64,000 nt of DNA, taken from contig NZ_KN150731.1 in assembly GCF_000754805.1 (NCBI RefSeq), positions 248,001 through 312,000 on the forward strand. The letters run 5' to 3'. Made by a program: the position numbers and the translations under genes. The notes beneath the pieces are model-generated. The model searched no databases. It was not told where the DNA came from and saw nothing but the letters and a program-made list of their open reading frames with translations. The stretch comes from Yersinia frederiksenii ATCC 33641. GTDB taxonomy: Bacteria; Pseudomonadota; Gammaproteobacteria; Enterobacterales; Enterobacteriaceae. This document shows, piece after piece, positions 47,568 to 58,011 of the stretch. Within the stretch, counting starts at the first letter, position 1. The number at the start of each line of letters is the position of its first letter.

Positions 47568-48959
47568 TTAATGGTTCGCTATCAGCCAGGCATTTACCCG
47601 GTCAATGGACTGACGTAATAACTGTTCAAACTGATGGTCACTGGCGAGAGGACCAAACAGTTTGCTATCGCGGGCAAACAGGCCGACCGGGTCTGTTGAT
47701 TGGAACATGGCGTGAACGGCTGCAGCATCCAGGATCCCATCTTGGTATTCATACGGCAGGGTGCCCTGATGCCAGCTCTCCATAAAGACAAAGAACAGGG
47801 CGGGCAGCATGGCTGTTGCTGCTGGCGTATCGCCTCGTTGGTAGCACTCCATTAATGTTGGGGTGATAAATCCGGGGATTTTGGAAAAACCATCGGCGGC
47901 GACCCGTTGATTGGTGTCACGGATATACGGATTACTAAAGCGGTCCAACACCACATCACGATACTGGGCTAAATCTAATGGGCTGGGTGACAGTGACGGG
48001 ATGACGTCCTGAGTGACATAGTCATAAGCCATCTGGCGAATAGCATCAGTTTGAGTACTTTCATGAATATAGCTTTGCCCAATTAAGGTTCCGGCCCAGG
48101 CAATACAGCTGTGACTGGCATTGAGAATACGGATCTTCGCTTCTTCATACGGTAATACTGACTCCACCATCTCTACGCCAACTGTCTCGAGCGCCGGACG
48201 GCCAGCAATAAAATCATCTTCAATCACCCATTGAATAAATGATTCACCCATTACTGGTGCTTGGTCGGCAAAGCCGGTTTGCTCCAGCACCCGCGGGGCA
48301 ATGTCGTCAGAGGGGCGCGGGGTAATACGATCGACCATGGTATTTGGGCTGCGAGTCTGGCTGGTGGCCCAACTCAGTAGACTTTGCTGGTCGCGCAGGG
48401 CAAGAAATTCCAGCAGGCAATGACGGAAGCGTTCGCCATTGTGACGCAGGTTATCGCAATTTAGCAGTGTCACCGGGCCGCTCTGCATTTGTTGTCTTTG
48501 CAATAAAATACGGCTGATAGCGCCGTAAATTGTCCGGCAATCACCCTTAAGATCCGCCTGAATGTCGGCGTTATCTTGTTGCAGGTTAAATTGGTTATCC
48601 AGATAGTAGCCGCCTTCGGTGACGGTAAAGGAGATCACGCGGGTTTCTGGCCGGCTACCTTGTTCCACGAGATGGCTCAGTTCTTTATCCCAAGGGATGA
48701 TGTTACGCAGCGAGGTAATTTTCTCGTACTGGCGCTCACCTGCTGGGGTGACCGTTTCCAGCATGTATTCGCCATGTTGTGCGGCGAGTGCCGCCAACAA
48801 TGGGGCCGCATCGTCACGAATATTGGCCAGTGCAATTGACCAGCGGTTATCTCCCATGGCCCGCAAACGGTGCAGATACCAGGCCTGATGGGCACGGTGG
48901 AAAGAGCCAGCGCCAATATGTAGCCATACAGCAGGGGTTGAGTTCAGCTCAGTGTTCAT
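47568..48959 (-). CDS. dalD: D-arabinitol 4-dehydrogenase
   Basis: NAD-dependent oxidation of D-arabinitol to D-xylulose. 463 residues of the mannitol dehydrogenase (polyol-specific long-chain) family: N-terminal Rossmann part starting [21 protein letters not shown], and the catalytic segment [16 protein letters not shown] with Lys, Asn and His. GGAG seven bases before ATG 48959 sets the start. First gene of the operon; the divergent regulator and two operator-like palindromes lie just upstream. Confidence 0.9.
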   Translation of the reverse strand: MNTELNSTPAVWLHIGAGSFHRAHQAWYLHRLRAMGDNRWSIALANIRDDAAPLLAALAAQHGEYMLETVTPAGERQYEKITSLRNIIPWDKELSHLVEQGSRPETRVISFTVTEGGYYLDNQFNLQQDNADIQADLKGDCRTIYGAISRILLQRQQMQSGPVTLLNCDNLRHNGERFRHCLLEFLALRDQQSLLSWATSQTRSPNTMVDRITPRPSDDIAPRVLEQTGFADQAPVMGESFIQWVIEDDFIAGRPALETVGVEMVESVLPYEEAKIRILNASHSCIAWAGTLIGQSYIHESTQTDAIRQMAYDYVTQDVIPSLSPSPLDLAQYRDVVLDRFSNPYIRDTNQRVAADGFSKIPGFITPTLMECYQRGDTPAATAMLPALFFVFMESWHQGTLPYEYQDGILDAAAVHAMFQSTDPVGLFARDSKLFGPLASDHQFEQLLRQSIDRVNAWLIANH

Positions 48960-49007
48960 TATGTTCTCCACAATCACAGTAGGCGTTAAGATAAATCTTG
49001 GGCGTAA

Positions 49008-49072
49008 GCCCTTTTATTGGGCATTTGCTCTGATTGCGCTAGATTAGTGTAACTTCTGCCCTTTAGTTGGGC
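49008..49072. promoter_or_regulatory. Paired operator-like palindromes between dalD and dalR
   Basis: GCCCTTTTATTGGGC (49008-49022) and GCCCTTTAGTTGGGC (49058-49072) are two copies of GCCC-N7-GGGC, 50 bp apart, nearly five helical turns. This suits a tetrameric SorC-family regulator that loops DNA. Confidence 0.8.
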
Positions 49073-49126
49073 TTTAGCTCACATAAATGACAGCAGAGAT
49101 AAAAATCTGCCAAAGTGCGGCGTAAA

Positions 49127-50140
49127 ATGATTAACATGGTGACTTCACACGCAGATATCCACGCAGATAATCCCATGCATAAGAGTGATAAAAAATTGGA
49201 TCAGGCGGCCAGAGCGGCCTGGATGTATTACGTTGCCGGGCAGACTCAGCATGAAATTGCTGATGCATTGGGCGTGTCGCGTCAGGTTGCGCAACGACTG
49301 GTGGCTTGTGCCATTGATAACGGGCTAGTCAGCGTCAATATTGCTCATCCGGTTGGCCGCTGTATGGCATTAGCGGATCAATTGCAAAAACAGTATGGTT
49401 TGTATCAGTGTCAGGTTGTGCCCAGTTTGGCAATGGACAGTGCCGGTATTCAGCGGGCCATTGCCGTGGCTGGCGCAGAGGTGATGGCACTATTTTTACG
49501 CCAAGAACAGCCACTGATTATTGGCGTCGGTTCTGGCCGTAGCCTGAAAGCGGCTATTGACGAGCTCCCTGATTTTGAGCGCCCGCAACACAGCTGCGTT
49601 TCACTTATCGGGGCGATTGCTGCTGATGGTTCTTGTACTCGCTATGACGTTCCGCTATGGATGGCCGAGAAAACCCAAGGGCGTTATTTTATTTTGCCCG
49701 CACCGCTATTTGCTGACAGCGCCGCAGATCGTGATCTGTGGTGCAATCACCGTATTTATCGCACGGTAACAGAGAAAGCCGCACAAGCGGATGTCACGTT
49801 TATCGGTATCGGTTCAATGGGATACCACTGTCCACTGCATCAGGACGGTTTTATCTCAGAGCGTGATGTTGATGCATTGCTGGAATTGAATGTGGTCGCA
49901 GAAATGCTGGGTAACTTTATCGATATTAATGGTCAACGGGTGAGTTACGAATTAGATAAGCGTTTGACTAGCGCCAGTCTGCGTATTCAGCCAGAGAAAC
50001 CGGTTATTGCCATTGCGGGTGGCAAAGAGAAACATCAGGCTATCAAAGCTGTGCTCAGCGGCCATTGGGTGAATGGATTAGTGACGGATGAAGAGAGCGC
50101 CATGGCGTTGTTAGCGCAGGAGTCAGATGTCGGGGCATAA
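49127..50140 (+). CDS. dalR: SorC-family regulator of the D-arabinitol operon
   Basis: A 337-residue regulator: N-terminal helix-turn-helix (AAWMYYVAGQTQHEIADALGVSRQVAQRLVACAIDNGLV) and a large sugar-binding domain with GVGSGRSLKAAI, typical of SorC/DeoR-related proteins. It is divergent from dalDKT, as dalR is in Klebsiella, and probably responds to D-arabinitol. The start is uncertain: ATGs at 49127 and 49136 and a GTG at 49115 all lack a clear Shine-Dalgarno. Confidence 0.87.
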   Translation: MINMVTSHADIHADNPMHKSDKKLDQAARAAWMYYVAGQTQHEIADALGVSRQVAQRLVACAIDNGLVSVNIAHPVGRCMALADQLQKQYGLYQCQVVPSLAMDSAGIQRAIAVAGAEVMALFLRQEQPLIIGVGSGRSLKAAIDELPDFERPQHSCVSLIGAIAADGSCTRYDVPLWMAEKTQGRYFILPAPLFADSAADRDLWCNHRIYRTVTEKAAQADVTFIGIGSMGYHCPLHQDGFISERDVDALLELNVVAEMLGNFIDINGQRVSYELDKRLTSASLRIQPEKPVIAIAGGKEKHQAIKAVLSGHWVNGLVTDEESAMALLAQESDVGA

Positions 50141-50163
50141 AAAAGCGCACCCGAAGGTGCGCT
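50137..50163 (-). terminator. Strong terminator of azoR
   Basis: On the minus strand AGCGCACC-TTCG-GGTGCGCT, an eight-base-pair stem capped by a UUCG tetraloop and followed by TTTTTTA. It lies 140 bases beyond the azoR stop and directly behind dalR, so it may also block opposing transcripts. Confidence 0.9.
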
Positions 50164-50303
50164 GACATTACCTTGAAAACAGACACTATCTTGAATAAAT
50201 GAACTATTGGGTAAAACGAGGGTAATACAAGGTCATTTCTGTCGCGCATTAACGGAGACACCCGCCAGTGCGCGAAAGTTAAGTGTTTATTTACATTCGC
50301 TAA

Positions 50304-50918
<615 letters not shown>

Positions 50919-51258
50919 TTAAAAGCTAACAGAGACTTAGGCGATACGCCCTTTCAATGGAATACACTTTATTCAACTTTTTCTATCAGTGATAGCGCAA
51001 TATTTTGCGTTCTTTGTTCGATTTTATTGAATGAGGATAATCAGCTAGCCAATATCGGTTGGGTTACGGCGTAAACACTGACTGTGTTACCATATCCGGC
51101 AAGATATATATCATTAAAAGCTATGGGTTTCTTTCAGAGAGTTAGCCGGTAAAAATCAGCATCTATTAATAAAAAACAGCTGCTAATCAAATGCATAGCA
51201 TCAAATCATTGGGCTGATACCTTGAGTGGCAGCCGCATCGTAACAAGGAACACTGAAC

Positions 51259-54200
51259 GTGAAATCTTCACTCGCAGCATTATCTTCCCAACTCGGTGAG
51301 TTGATGCTCCGTGACCAACAGCGGATGCGGCGTCGGCTGCAAGGCGCACGAAAAATCAATAATCCTGAGGCTATAGAGGCCATTACCCGTGAAATAGAGG
51401 CTGAAATCGCCGCGGCTAAGCTGCGGGTTGCTAGCCGTCGGGCGGCTTGTCCGGCTATCACTTATCCTGAAAATCTGCCGGTTAGTCAGAAGAAACAAGA
51501 TATTTATGATGCTATCCGCGACCACCAAGTGGTTATCGTCGCCGGTGAGACGGGATCGGGTAAAACCACACAGTTGCCGAAAATCTGTCTGGAACTGGGG
51601 CGAGGTGTTAAAGGGGTCATCGGTCATACCCAGCCGCGGCGTCTGGCGGCTCGGACGGTAGCGAACCGTATTGCTGATGAGCTAGACACCTCTCTGGGGG
51701 GATGTGTCGGTTATAAAGTCCGTTTTAACGATCAGGTTGGTGAGAATACGCTGGTTAAGTTAATGACCGACGGTATTTTACTGGCTGAAATCCAGCAAGA
51801 TCGGCTGTTGATGCAATATGACACCTTAATTATCGATGAGGCGCATGAACGCAGCCTGAACATTGATTTTATGTTGGGTTATTTACGCGAATTATTACCA
51901 AAACGCCCTGATCTTAAAGTCATTATCACTTCGGCCACCATTGATCCCGAGCGCTTCTCCAAGCATTTCAATAATGCACCGATTATTGAAGTATCTGGCC
52001 GTACTTATCCGGTGGAAGTCCGTTATCGCCCAATAGTGGACGATGCCGACGACGTTGAACGGGATCAATTGCAGGCGATTTTTGATGCTGTCGATGAACT
52101 GAGCCATGAAAGCCCCGGTGATATTCTGATATTTATGAGCGGTGAACGTGAAATTCGTGATACCGCGGACGCACTGACAAAACAGAATCTGCCGCACACC
52201 GAAGTGCTGCCGCTCTATGCTCGCCTGTCAAATAGTGAGCAGAATCGGGTGTTTCAGTCACATCATGGGCGGCGAATTGTGCTGGCGACGAACGTTGCAG
52301 AAACATCGCTGACAGTGCCAGGGATCAAGTATGTTATCGATCCCGGCACGGCGCGTATCAGCCGTTATAGTTTCCGCACCAAAGTTCAGCGTCTGCCAAT
52401 TGAGCCTATTTCTCAAGCCTCGGCTAATCAACGTAAAGGCCGCTGTGGTCGTGTGTCTGACGGTATTTGTATCCGTCTGTATTCTGAGCAGGATTTCCTC
52501 TCACGCCCTGAATTTACCGATCCTGAAATCCTACGTACCAACTTGGCGTCCGTTATTCTGCAAATGACCTCACTGGGCCTGGGGGATATTGCCGCATTTC
52601 CGTTTGTGGAAGCGCCGGACAAACGCAATATTCAAGATGGTGTGCGGCTGCTAGAAGAGTTAGGGGCGATACAAACCGGCGATAATGGTCATCAGCAATT
52701 AACAGCTTTGGGTCGTCAGTTGGCGCAATTGCCCGTCGATCCACGTCTGGCTCGGATGGTGCTTGAAGCACAGAAAAGCGGCAGTGTGCGGGAATTGATG
52801 ATTATCACCTCGGCATTGTCTATTCAGGATCCGCGTGAGCGCCCAATGGATAAGCAACAGGCCTCTGATGAGAAACATCGCCGTTTTGCCGATAAAGACT
52901 CTGATTTCCTTGCATTTGTTAACTTGTGGGACTACCTGAAAGAGCAGCAAAAAGAGCTGTCATCAGCACAATTTCGTAAGTTATGCCGCAGCGATTTCCT
53001 GAACTATCTGCGGGTACGCGAATGGCAGGATATCTATACTCAGCTGCGTCAGGTCGTGAAAGAACTGGGGATCCCAGTCAACAGTGTCGCTGCGGATTAT
53101 CGCAGTGTGCATACCGCAATCCTGACCGGCTTGCTATCTCATATCGGTCAGAAAGATGTTGATAAGCAAGAATATACTGGTGCGCGCAATGCTCGGTTTG
53201 CCATCTTCCCCGGTTCAGGTTTATTTAAAAAACCACCTAAATGGAGCATGGTCGCCGAATTAGTTGAGACCAGCCGCTTGTGGGGCCGCATTGCTGCTCG
53301 CATCGAGCCTGAGTGGATTGAACCTTTAGCGCAGCATCTGGTTAAACACCATTATAGCGATCCACATTGGGAGAAAGCGCAAGGGGCCGTGATGGCCAGC
53401 GAGAAAGTGACCTTATTTGGTTTACCGATCGTGGCTGAGCGCAAAATAAATTATGGCCTGATTGACCCACCGCTATGTCGCGAGCTGTTTATTCGTCACG
53501 GCTTGGTCGAAGGCGATTGGCAAACGCGCCATGCTTTCTTCCGGGCCAATTTGAAGTTACTGGCCGAAGTGGAAGAACTGGAGCACAAATCCCGTCGGCG
53601 CGACATTCTGGTCGATGATGAGACACTGTTTAATTTCTATGATCAGCGAATTGGTCGTGATGTTATTTCTGCTCGTCATTTTGATAGCTGGTGGAAGAAA
53701 ACCAGCCAGACCCAGCCAGACTTGCTCAACTTTGAAAAAACCATGCTTATCAAGGATGGCGCGAATAAAGTTAACCCGCTAGATTACCCAAACTTTTGGT
53801 ATCAAGGCACCCTTAAGTTACGGCTTTCCTATCAATTTGAGCCGGGCACTGATGCCGATGGGGTTACGGTCCATATCCCATTGCCTATTCTGAATCAGGT
53901 TCAGGAGCAGGGTTTTGATTGGCAAATCCCTGGGATTCGCCGCGAGTTAGTGGTGGCACTGATCAAATCATTACCCAAACCGATTCGCCGTAATTTTGTC
54001 CCGGCACCTAATTATGCTGAAGCTTTTCTGGCACGGGCAACGCCGCTGGAAACAGGGCTGCTAGATGCCTTAGAGCGTGAGCTCCGCCGCATGACTGGTG
54101 TGACAGTGTCACGTGAAAGTTGGCAATGGGAGCAGGTACCAGACCATCTGAAGATGACATTCCGTGTGCTAGATGACAAAAATCGCACCCTGCGTGAAGG

Positions 54201-55146
54201 CAAAGATCTTGCCGCCTTGAAATTGCAGCTACAAGAGAAAGTACAGGAGACGCTCTCTGCGGTTGCTGATGATGGTATCGAACAAAATGGCTTACATATC
54301 TGGAGCTTTGGCTCCCTTCCTGAATGTTATGAACAGCGCCGTGGCGGATATGAAGTTAAAGCGTATCCGGCACTGGTGGATGAAAAAGACAGTGTAGCCA
54401 TTCGTTTGTTCGATACAGAATCCCAGCAACAACAGGCAATGTGGCAGGGAACCCGGCGTTTATTACTGCTGAACATTCCTTCTCCGATCAAGTATTTGCA
54501 TGAAAAGCTACCGAACAAGTCTAAGCTTGGCCTCTATTTTAATACTTATGGCAAAGTGATGGATTTGATTGATGATTGCATCGCTTGTGGGGTGGATAAA
54601 CTGGTGGCCCAAAATGGCGGCCCAGTGTGGCAAGAGGCTGATTTTGCTCAGCTACAGGAAAAGGTTCGCGCTGAGCTGAATGAAACGGTGGTGGATATTG
54701 CCAAGCAAGTTGAGCAGATCCTTACCACGGTGTTCAGTATTAATAAGCGACTGAAAGGTCGGGTAGATATCTCGCAGGCTTTAGCGCTTTCAGACATCAA
54801 AGCGCAACTTGGGGGCCTGATTTATCGGGGTTTTGTGACCAATAATGGCTGGAAACGTTTGCCGGATACACTACGTTATTTACAAGCGATTGAGCGCCGG
54901 ATGGAGAAACTGGCAGTGGATCCTCATCGTGATCGCGCACAAATGCAACGAGTTGAACATGTGCAGCAGATGTGGCAGCAATGGCTCAGTAAGCTGCCGC
55001 CAAAACGCCAGCAAGATGAAGACGTTAAAGAGGTCCGCTGGATGATTGAAGAGTTGCGTGTCAGCTTGTTTGCCCAGCAATTAGGGACGCCATATCCGAT
55101 TTCCGACAAGCGTATTTTACAAACGATGGAACAACTCTCCGCTTAG
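51259..55146 (+). CDS. hrpA: DEAH-box RNA helicase HrpA
   Basis: A 1295-residue DEAH/RHA helicase; in E. coli it acts in mRNA processing and in rescue of stalled or collided ribosomes. RecA domain 1 has Walker A GETGSGKTTQ and DEAH in IIDEAHERS, with motif III SAT; RecA domain 2 has QRKGRCGR (motif VI). Winged-helix and ratchet regions are followed by the long HrpA-specific C-terminal domain (DUF3418). Start is GTG 51259, with AAGGA nine bases upstream. Very close to E. coli HrpA along its length. Confidence 0.96.
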   Translation: MKSSLAALSSQLGELMLRDQQRMRRRLQGARKINNPEAIEAITREIEAEIAAAKLRVASRRAACPAITYPENLPVSQKKQDIYDAIRDHQVVIVAGETGSGKTTQLPKICLELGRGVKGVIGHTQPRRLAARTVANRIADELDTSLGGCVGYKVRFNDQVGENTLVKLMTDGILLAEIQQDRLLMQYDTLIIDEAHERSLNIDFMLGYLRELLPKRPDLKVIITSATIDPERFSKHFNNAPIIEVSGRTYPVEVRYRPIVDDADDVERDQLQAIFDAVDELSHESPGDILIFMSGEREIRDTADALTKQNLPHTEVLPLYARLSNSEQNRVFQSHHGRRIVLATNVAETSLTVPGIKYVIDPGTARISRYSFRTKVQRLPIEPISQASANQRKGRCGRVSDGICIRLYSEQDFLSRPEFTDPEILRTNLASVILQMTSLGLGDIAAFPFVEAPDKRNIQDGVRLLEELGAIQTGDNGHQQLTALGRQLAQLPVDPRLARMVLEAQKSGSVRELMIITSALSIQDPRERPMDKQQASDEKHRRFADKDSDFLAFVNLWDYLKEQQKELSSAQFRKLCRSDFLNYLRVREWQDIYTQLRQVVKELGIPVNSVAADYRSVHTAILTGLLSHIGQKDVDKQEYTGARNARFAIFPGSGLFKKPPKWSMVAELVETSRLWGRIAARIEPEWIEPLAQHLVKHHYSDPHWEKAQGAVMASEKVTLFGLPIVAERKINYGLIDPPLCRELFIRHGLVEGDWQTRHAFFRANLKLLAEVEELEHKSRRRDILVDDETLFNFYDQRIGRDVISARHFDSWWKKTSQTQPDLLNFEKTMLIKDGANKVNPLDYPNFWYQGTLKLRLSYQFEPGTDADGVTVHIPLPILNQVQEQGFDWQIPGIRRELVVALIKSLPKPIRRNFVPAPNYAEAFLARATPLETGLLDALERELRRMTGVTVSRESWQWEQVPDHLKMTFRVLDDKNRTLREGKDLAALKLQLQEKVQETLSAVADDGIEQNGLHIWSFGSLPECYEQRRGGYEVKAYPALVDEKDSVAIRLFDTESQQQQAMWQGTRRLLLLNIPSPIKYLHEKLPNKSKLGLYFNTYGKVMDLIDDCIACGVDKLVAQNGGPVWQEADFAQLQEKVRAELNETVVDIAKQVEQILTTVFSINKRLKGRVDISQALALSDIKAQLGGLIYRGFVTNNGWKRLPDTLRYLQAIERRMEKLAVDPHRDRAQMQRVEHVQQMWQQWLSKLPPKRQQDEDVKEVRWMIEELRVSLFAQQLGTPYPISDKRILQTMEQLSA

Positions 55147-55488
55147 TTAATACCATTCCGCGCTTAGACATCACTGTTTTTGCGCGGAATTCTTCGTCAA
55201 TGCCCTTTCATTTTAATTATTGTCTTCGTATCATCCATTTGATTTACCAATTGTTATTTATATTTCTGATATGTAATCGATGACGAATCTCAACTCTATT
55301 GCGAAGCCGATCGCGAGCCACTAATTAACTACAGTATTCAATCCCTTCATTATTGCCTGGCACCTTTGACTACAGGTATATCTGTCTTGGCAATTAGGCG
55401 GTTTGTTCAAAGTTTGTCTGATTGTAGGTCACCATGTTTGATTACATTAGGTGAGTTTGATAGAGTTTTTTCAGAGCAAGGATTGCTT
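55147..55488. other. 342-bp region between hrpA and the higBA-like pair
   Basis: Contains a perfect nine-base-pair inverted repeat ATTCCGCGC/GCGCGGAAT (55155-55190, 18-base loop) after hrpA, a possible weak terminator, and the promoter region of the toxin-antitoxin pair. No ORF with support. Confidence 0.5.
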
Positions 55489-55818
55489 ATGTATAAGATT
55501 AATTTGTTGCGGTTGTCGCAGCGAGAGTTATTCAAATTACCGGCAGGTATACAGGCGGCTTTGATTAAGGCTATGGATGAGCTTGAAGCATATGGACATG
55601 AGCTGAGAGAGCCAGTAGTTCGCGATATCGGGCGGGGCCTAAAAGAACTGCGGGTCAGTGCCAAGGAGGGGCTAGGGCGCGGTTTTTTCTTTTACCAAGC
55701 TGAACGACAGGTCTATGTCATTCATATTTTGCAAAAGAAAACGCAAAAGACCCCAAGAAGGACACTGATGTTGGCCTATCAGCGTATGAAGGAACTTAAA
55801 CGGAGATTGCAGCCATGA
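55489..55818 (+). CDS. HigB/RelE-type (phage Gp49-like) toxin
   Basis: A 109-residue basic protein of the RelE/HigB superfamily (Gp49-like). Pattern: LPAGIQAALIKAMDELEAYGHELREPVVRDIGRGLKELRV...GRGFFFYQAERQVYVIHILQKKTQKTPRRTLMLAYQRMKEL. This is the family fold, with the basic KKTQKTP segment typical of mRNA-cleaving or ribosome-dependent toxins. AAGGA six bases before ATG 55489. The toxin gene comes first and overlaps the antitoxin by four bases, the HigBA order. Confidence 0.88.
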   Translation: MYKINLLRLSQRELFKLPAGIQAALIKAMDELEAYGHELREPVVRDIGRGLKELRVSAKEGLGRGFFFYQAERQVYVIHILQKKTQKTPRRTLMLAYQRMKELKRRLQP

Positions 55819-56138
55819 AGAAACAAGACGATTTTGACATTATTCCTTTTGCTGAAGTTAAAGCTGTGGCTTTAAATCATCCTCAGGTCAGTGAAGCGTA
55901 TTCAGATATACAAATCCGGCAAGCAATGATGACGGAGCTGAAAGCGGCCCGTCAGCAATGTCATCTCACTCAGGAAGAAGTCGCTCAACGCGCGGGGCTG
56001 AAGAAGCAAAATATCAGCCGCATGGAGAAAGGTATCATTTCACCGAACCTGACAACATTAAGTCGATACGCCGCCGCACTCGGTGGGACTTTTGTTTTTA
56101 AATTTAATCAAAAGCCCCAGAGTGTTAATAAAGAATAA
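55815..56138 (+). CDS. HigA-type XRE antitoxin
   Basis: A 107-residue antitoxin. N-terminal toxin-binding part (DDFDIIPFAEVKAVALNHPQVSEAYSD) and C-terminal Cro/CI helix-turn-helix (ARQQCHLTQEEVAQRAGLKKQNISRMEKGIISPNLTTLSRYAAALGG), as in HigA. It should neutralise the preceding toxin and repress the operon. Start ATG overlaps the toxin stop (ATGA). Confidence 0.9.
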   Translation: MKKQDDFDIIPFAEVKAVALNHPQVSEAYSDIQIRQAMMTELKAARQQCHLTQEEVAQRAGLKKQNISRMEKGIISPNLTTLSRYAAALGGTFVFKFNQKPQSVNKE

Positions 56139-56170
56139 TCAGGCGTTAAATAGCCTAACCGCCTAATATT

Positions 56171-57016
56171 TTATTTGGCTTTCTTGGTTACTTTATTTGC
56201 CAATGTTTTTAACCGGTCTCTAATAGCCGTGACAGCTAAAGCACGATTATCCGCAAGATAGCGGTCCTTAGCGGCGGGTGCTGAACTTTGAATGGCAATC
56301 AAAGACCAGCTCTCGCCATCTTTCAGCAGTAAGGGCGAGCCACTATCTCCTGGTAAAGTATCGCACTGGTGGGAAAGTACACCTTGCTGCGCCCAGCCAG
56401 TAATTAGGCAATTCTCATGGCTGTAGAGTATGTCTAAGTGGTCAAGCGGATAACCTGCCTGCGTTATTTTGCGACCAACTTGCTTCAGTGCTTGTGTCAG
56501 CTCATTAGCGGTGCCATCCCATAATGGCAGTGGCTTGATTGGAATGTTCTTGGTATTGGTTAATCGAATAAGAGCAAAATCATAAGCTGCAGCAGCGGGC
56601 GGAACTATCCAGCCGTCACCATCGGGTTTTAGTTTTTTACCTAACTTAGCATCCACCAACGTTTCCAGATGAGACGTTTGATATTTCCAATGACCATTAT
56701 GGGAAATAAATCGTAAGGCAATGGCGCGGTCAATCTTACCTGGAGGGGCTAATACGCAATGGCCAGCAGTGAGCGCAAGACGAGGGGAGATTAACGTTGC
56801 GGTACAAAGATTGCCACTGGCGGTTTCCACTTGCCCGATAGCCTGCCATGGCCATTCGTTACTGTCTGTTATTGCTGTACGGTCATCTTTACCAAAAAAT
56901 AGAACAGTTTGATCCGCAATACTACTATCTGCTGCTGGCGTATCAGTCGGGGAAGGGGTGGCAATAGCGGTAGAGAGAGGTAATAAACTTAGTAGCAATA
57001 ATGAAGATAAACGCAT
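56171..57016 (-). CDS. ydgD: Periplasmic trypsin-like serine protease YdgD
   Basis: A 281-residue exported protein with a signal peptide ([19 protein letters not shown]). The S1 protease triad is complete: His in LALTAGHC, Asp in [10 protein letters not shown] and Ser in [11 protein letters not shown]. It matches my recollection of E. coli YdgD in the segments [13 protein letters not shown] and [22 protein letters not shown]. The physiological substrate is unknown. It stands next to the acid-shock gene asr, as in E. coli. Confidence 0.92.
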   Translation of the reverse strand: MRLSSLLLLSLLPLSTAIATPSPTDTPAADSSIADQTVLFFGKDDRTAITDSNEWPWQAIGQVETASGNLCTATLISPRLALTAGHCVLAPPGKIDRAIALRFISHNGHWKYQTSHLETLVDAKLGKKLKPDGDGWIVPPAAAAYDFALIRLTNTKNIPIKPLPLWDGTANELTQALKQVGRKITQAGYPLDHLDILYSHENCLITGWAQQGVLSHQCDTLPGDSGSPLLLKDGESWSLIAIQSSAPAAKDRYLADNRALAVTAIRDRLKTLANKVTKKAK

Positions 57017-57198
57017 AAATAGTTAGCCTTGCCTTTATTTACCGACCAAGAGGTTATCTATGAACACATAGCTGATAACTATTGATTAAACTGCCGATCA
57101 TCAGTTTCACTACCGCTAACTATAGACATAATTAGCCATGTGGAAAGTTGTCGATAATTGATTTTTCAATAATTTTAGTGTGGTACAAGCAACTTGTA

Positions 57199-57279
57199 CT
57201 ATAAATAAAAAAATAATGTGATCACCCCGCAAATAACTAATGTGGCGAAAGTGATTTCAAATAAGTAGCGACGCAGCAT
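57199..57279 (-). CDS. ydgU: Small membrane protein, YdgU-like
   Basis: A 26-residue ORF, MLRRYLFEITFATLVICGVI then TLFFYL, with a basic start and one membrane span. AGGAG eight bases before the ATG. It lies just after the asr terminator in the same direction, the position of E. coli ydgU, whose short RRYRFEF...L.C..IT..FYL-type sequence it resembles from memory. Function unknown; probably made by read-through from asr. Confidence 0.7.
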   Translation of the reverse strand: MLRRYLFEITFATLVICGVITLFFYL

Positions 57280-57296
57280 TCTCAACACTCCTGATA

Positions 57297-57323
57297 AAAA
57301 ACACCCGGAAAACCGGGTGTTGA
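57297..57323 (-). terminator. Terminator of asr
   Basis: On the minus strand ACACCCGG-TTTT-CCGGGTGT followed by TTTTTT; it lies between asr and the ydgU-like ORF, so the latter may depend on read-through. Confidence 0.9.
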
Positions 57324-57385
57324 GTGAATCAGCTGTTACAGTCATTCATGGAGAGCTGGATCCAGCTTTATTTAGCTAGAGGCTG

Positions 57386-57676
57386 CTACTTTAGGGCAGG
57401 GACGACTGCCGGGGCAGATTGACTGTGTGTTGCCTTTTTATGGTGTTTTTTGGCTGCTTGAGCTTTTTGCATCGGTGCGGCTTTATCCATTTTTTTCATC
57501 GAATCAGACTTCATCGACTTTTCAGCTTTTTTGTGGTGCATAGTTTTAGCTGGAGCACTATGTGCAGCAGGTGCCGCCACCATCGGTGCTGCTGGCGGTG
57601 CAACCGTGTCTGCGGCGAAGGCGGCAGATGACATCCCCAAAGTAGCAGCAACAATCAGAGCTAATACTGTTTTCAT
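57386..57676 (-). CDS. asr: Acid shock protein Asr
   Basis: A 96-residue exported protein strongly induced at low pH in relatives. It has a signal peptide ([28 protein letters not shown]). The mature part is rich in Ala, Pro, Lys and His (repeated K-H-H-K-K and KSMK motifs), basic and unstructured, thought to shield periplasmic components from acid. GAGG before the ATG. An RstA-box-like sequence lies about 100 bp upstream, and rstA is 3 kb away. Confidence 0.92.
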   Translation of the reverse strand: MKTVLALIVAATLGMSSAAFAADTVAPPAAPMVAAPAAHSAPAKTMHHKKAEKSMKSDSMKKMDKAAPMQKAQAAKKHHKKATHSQSAPAVVPALK

Positions 57677-57778
57677 GATTTATTCCTCAGTGTTCTGTTT
57701 GTATATCGGCCCCGTTGGGTCGTTGTAATGAGAATAGAGGAAATGAAGCTTAGCTTCCGTGAGTCATTGGTTTCGGCT

Positions 57779-57792
57779 TGTAACCGATTGTA
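57779..57792 (-). promoter_or_regulatory. RstA-box-like site upstream of asr
   Basis: On the minus strand TACAATCGGTTACA matches the RstA box TACATNTNGTTACA at 10 of 12 defined positions. asr is a known RstA target in E. coli. Confidence 0.7.
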
Positions 57793-57949
57793 CAAGGCTG
57801 ATGGCTATCAGTAATCGGTAATGCAATATATTCAGCAGCCTATTTAAATATCAATTTTTAGTTACAACATCCAGTATGATGTCAGTTAAAAAGCTGCTCT
57901 CTTTGATAATGTGCACATTTTTTATTACGTTGGTATCTAAGCTTTGCAG

Positions 57950-57985
57950 AGAAATACTGCCACTCAAGCTGAGGGCAGTATTTTG
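57950..57985. terminator. Hairpin after the M32 carboxypeptidase
   Basis: AATACTGCC/GGCAGTATT, nine base pairs with a 12-base loop. It lies just beyond the carboxypeptidase stop, with short T-runs on both strands. Confidence 0.6.
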
Positions 57986-58011
57986 CGGTAAGGATTGTTG
58001 GTGAAAACTGA

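Noticed and set aside
51280-51627. Minus-strand ORFs inside the 5' part of hrpA
   Set aside because: They are antisense frames of a well-conserved helicase gene; no independent support.
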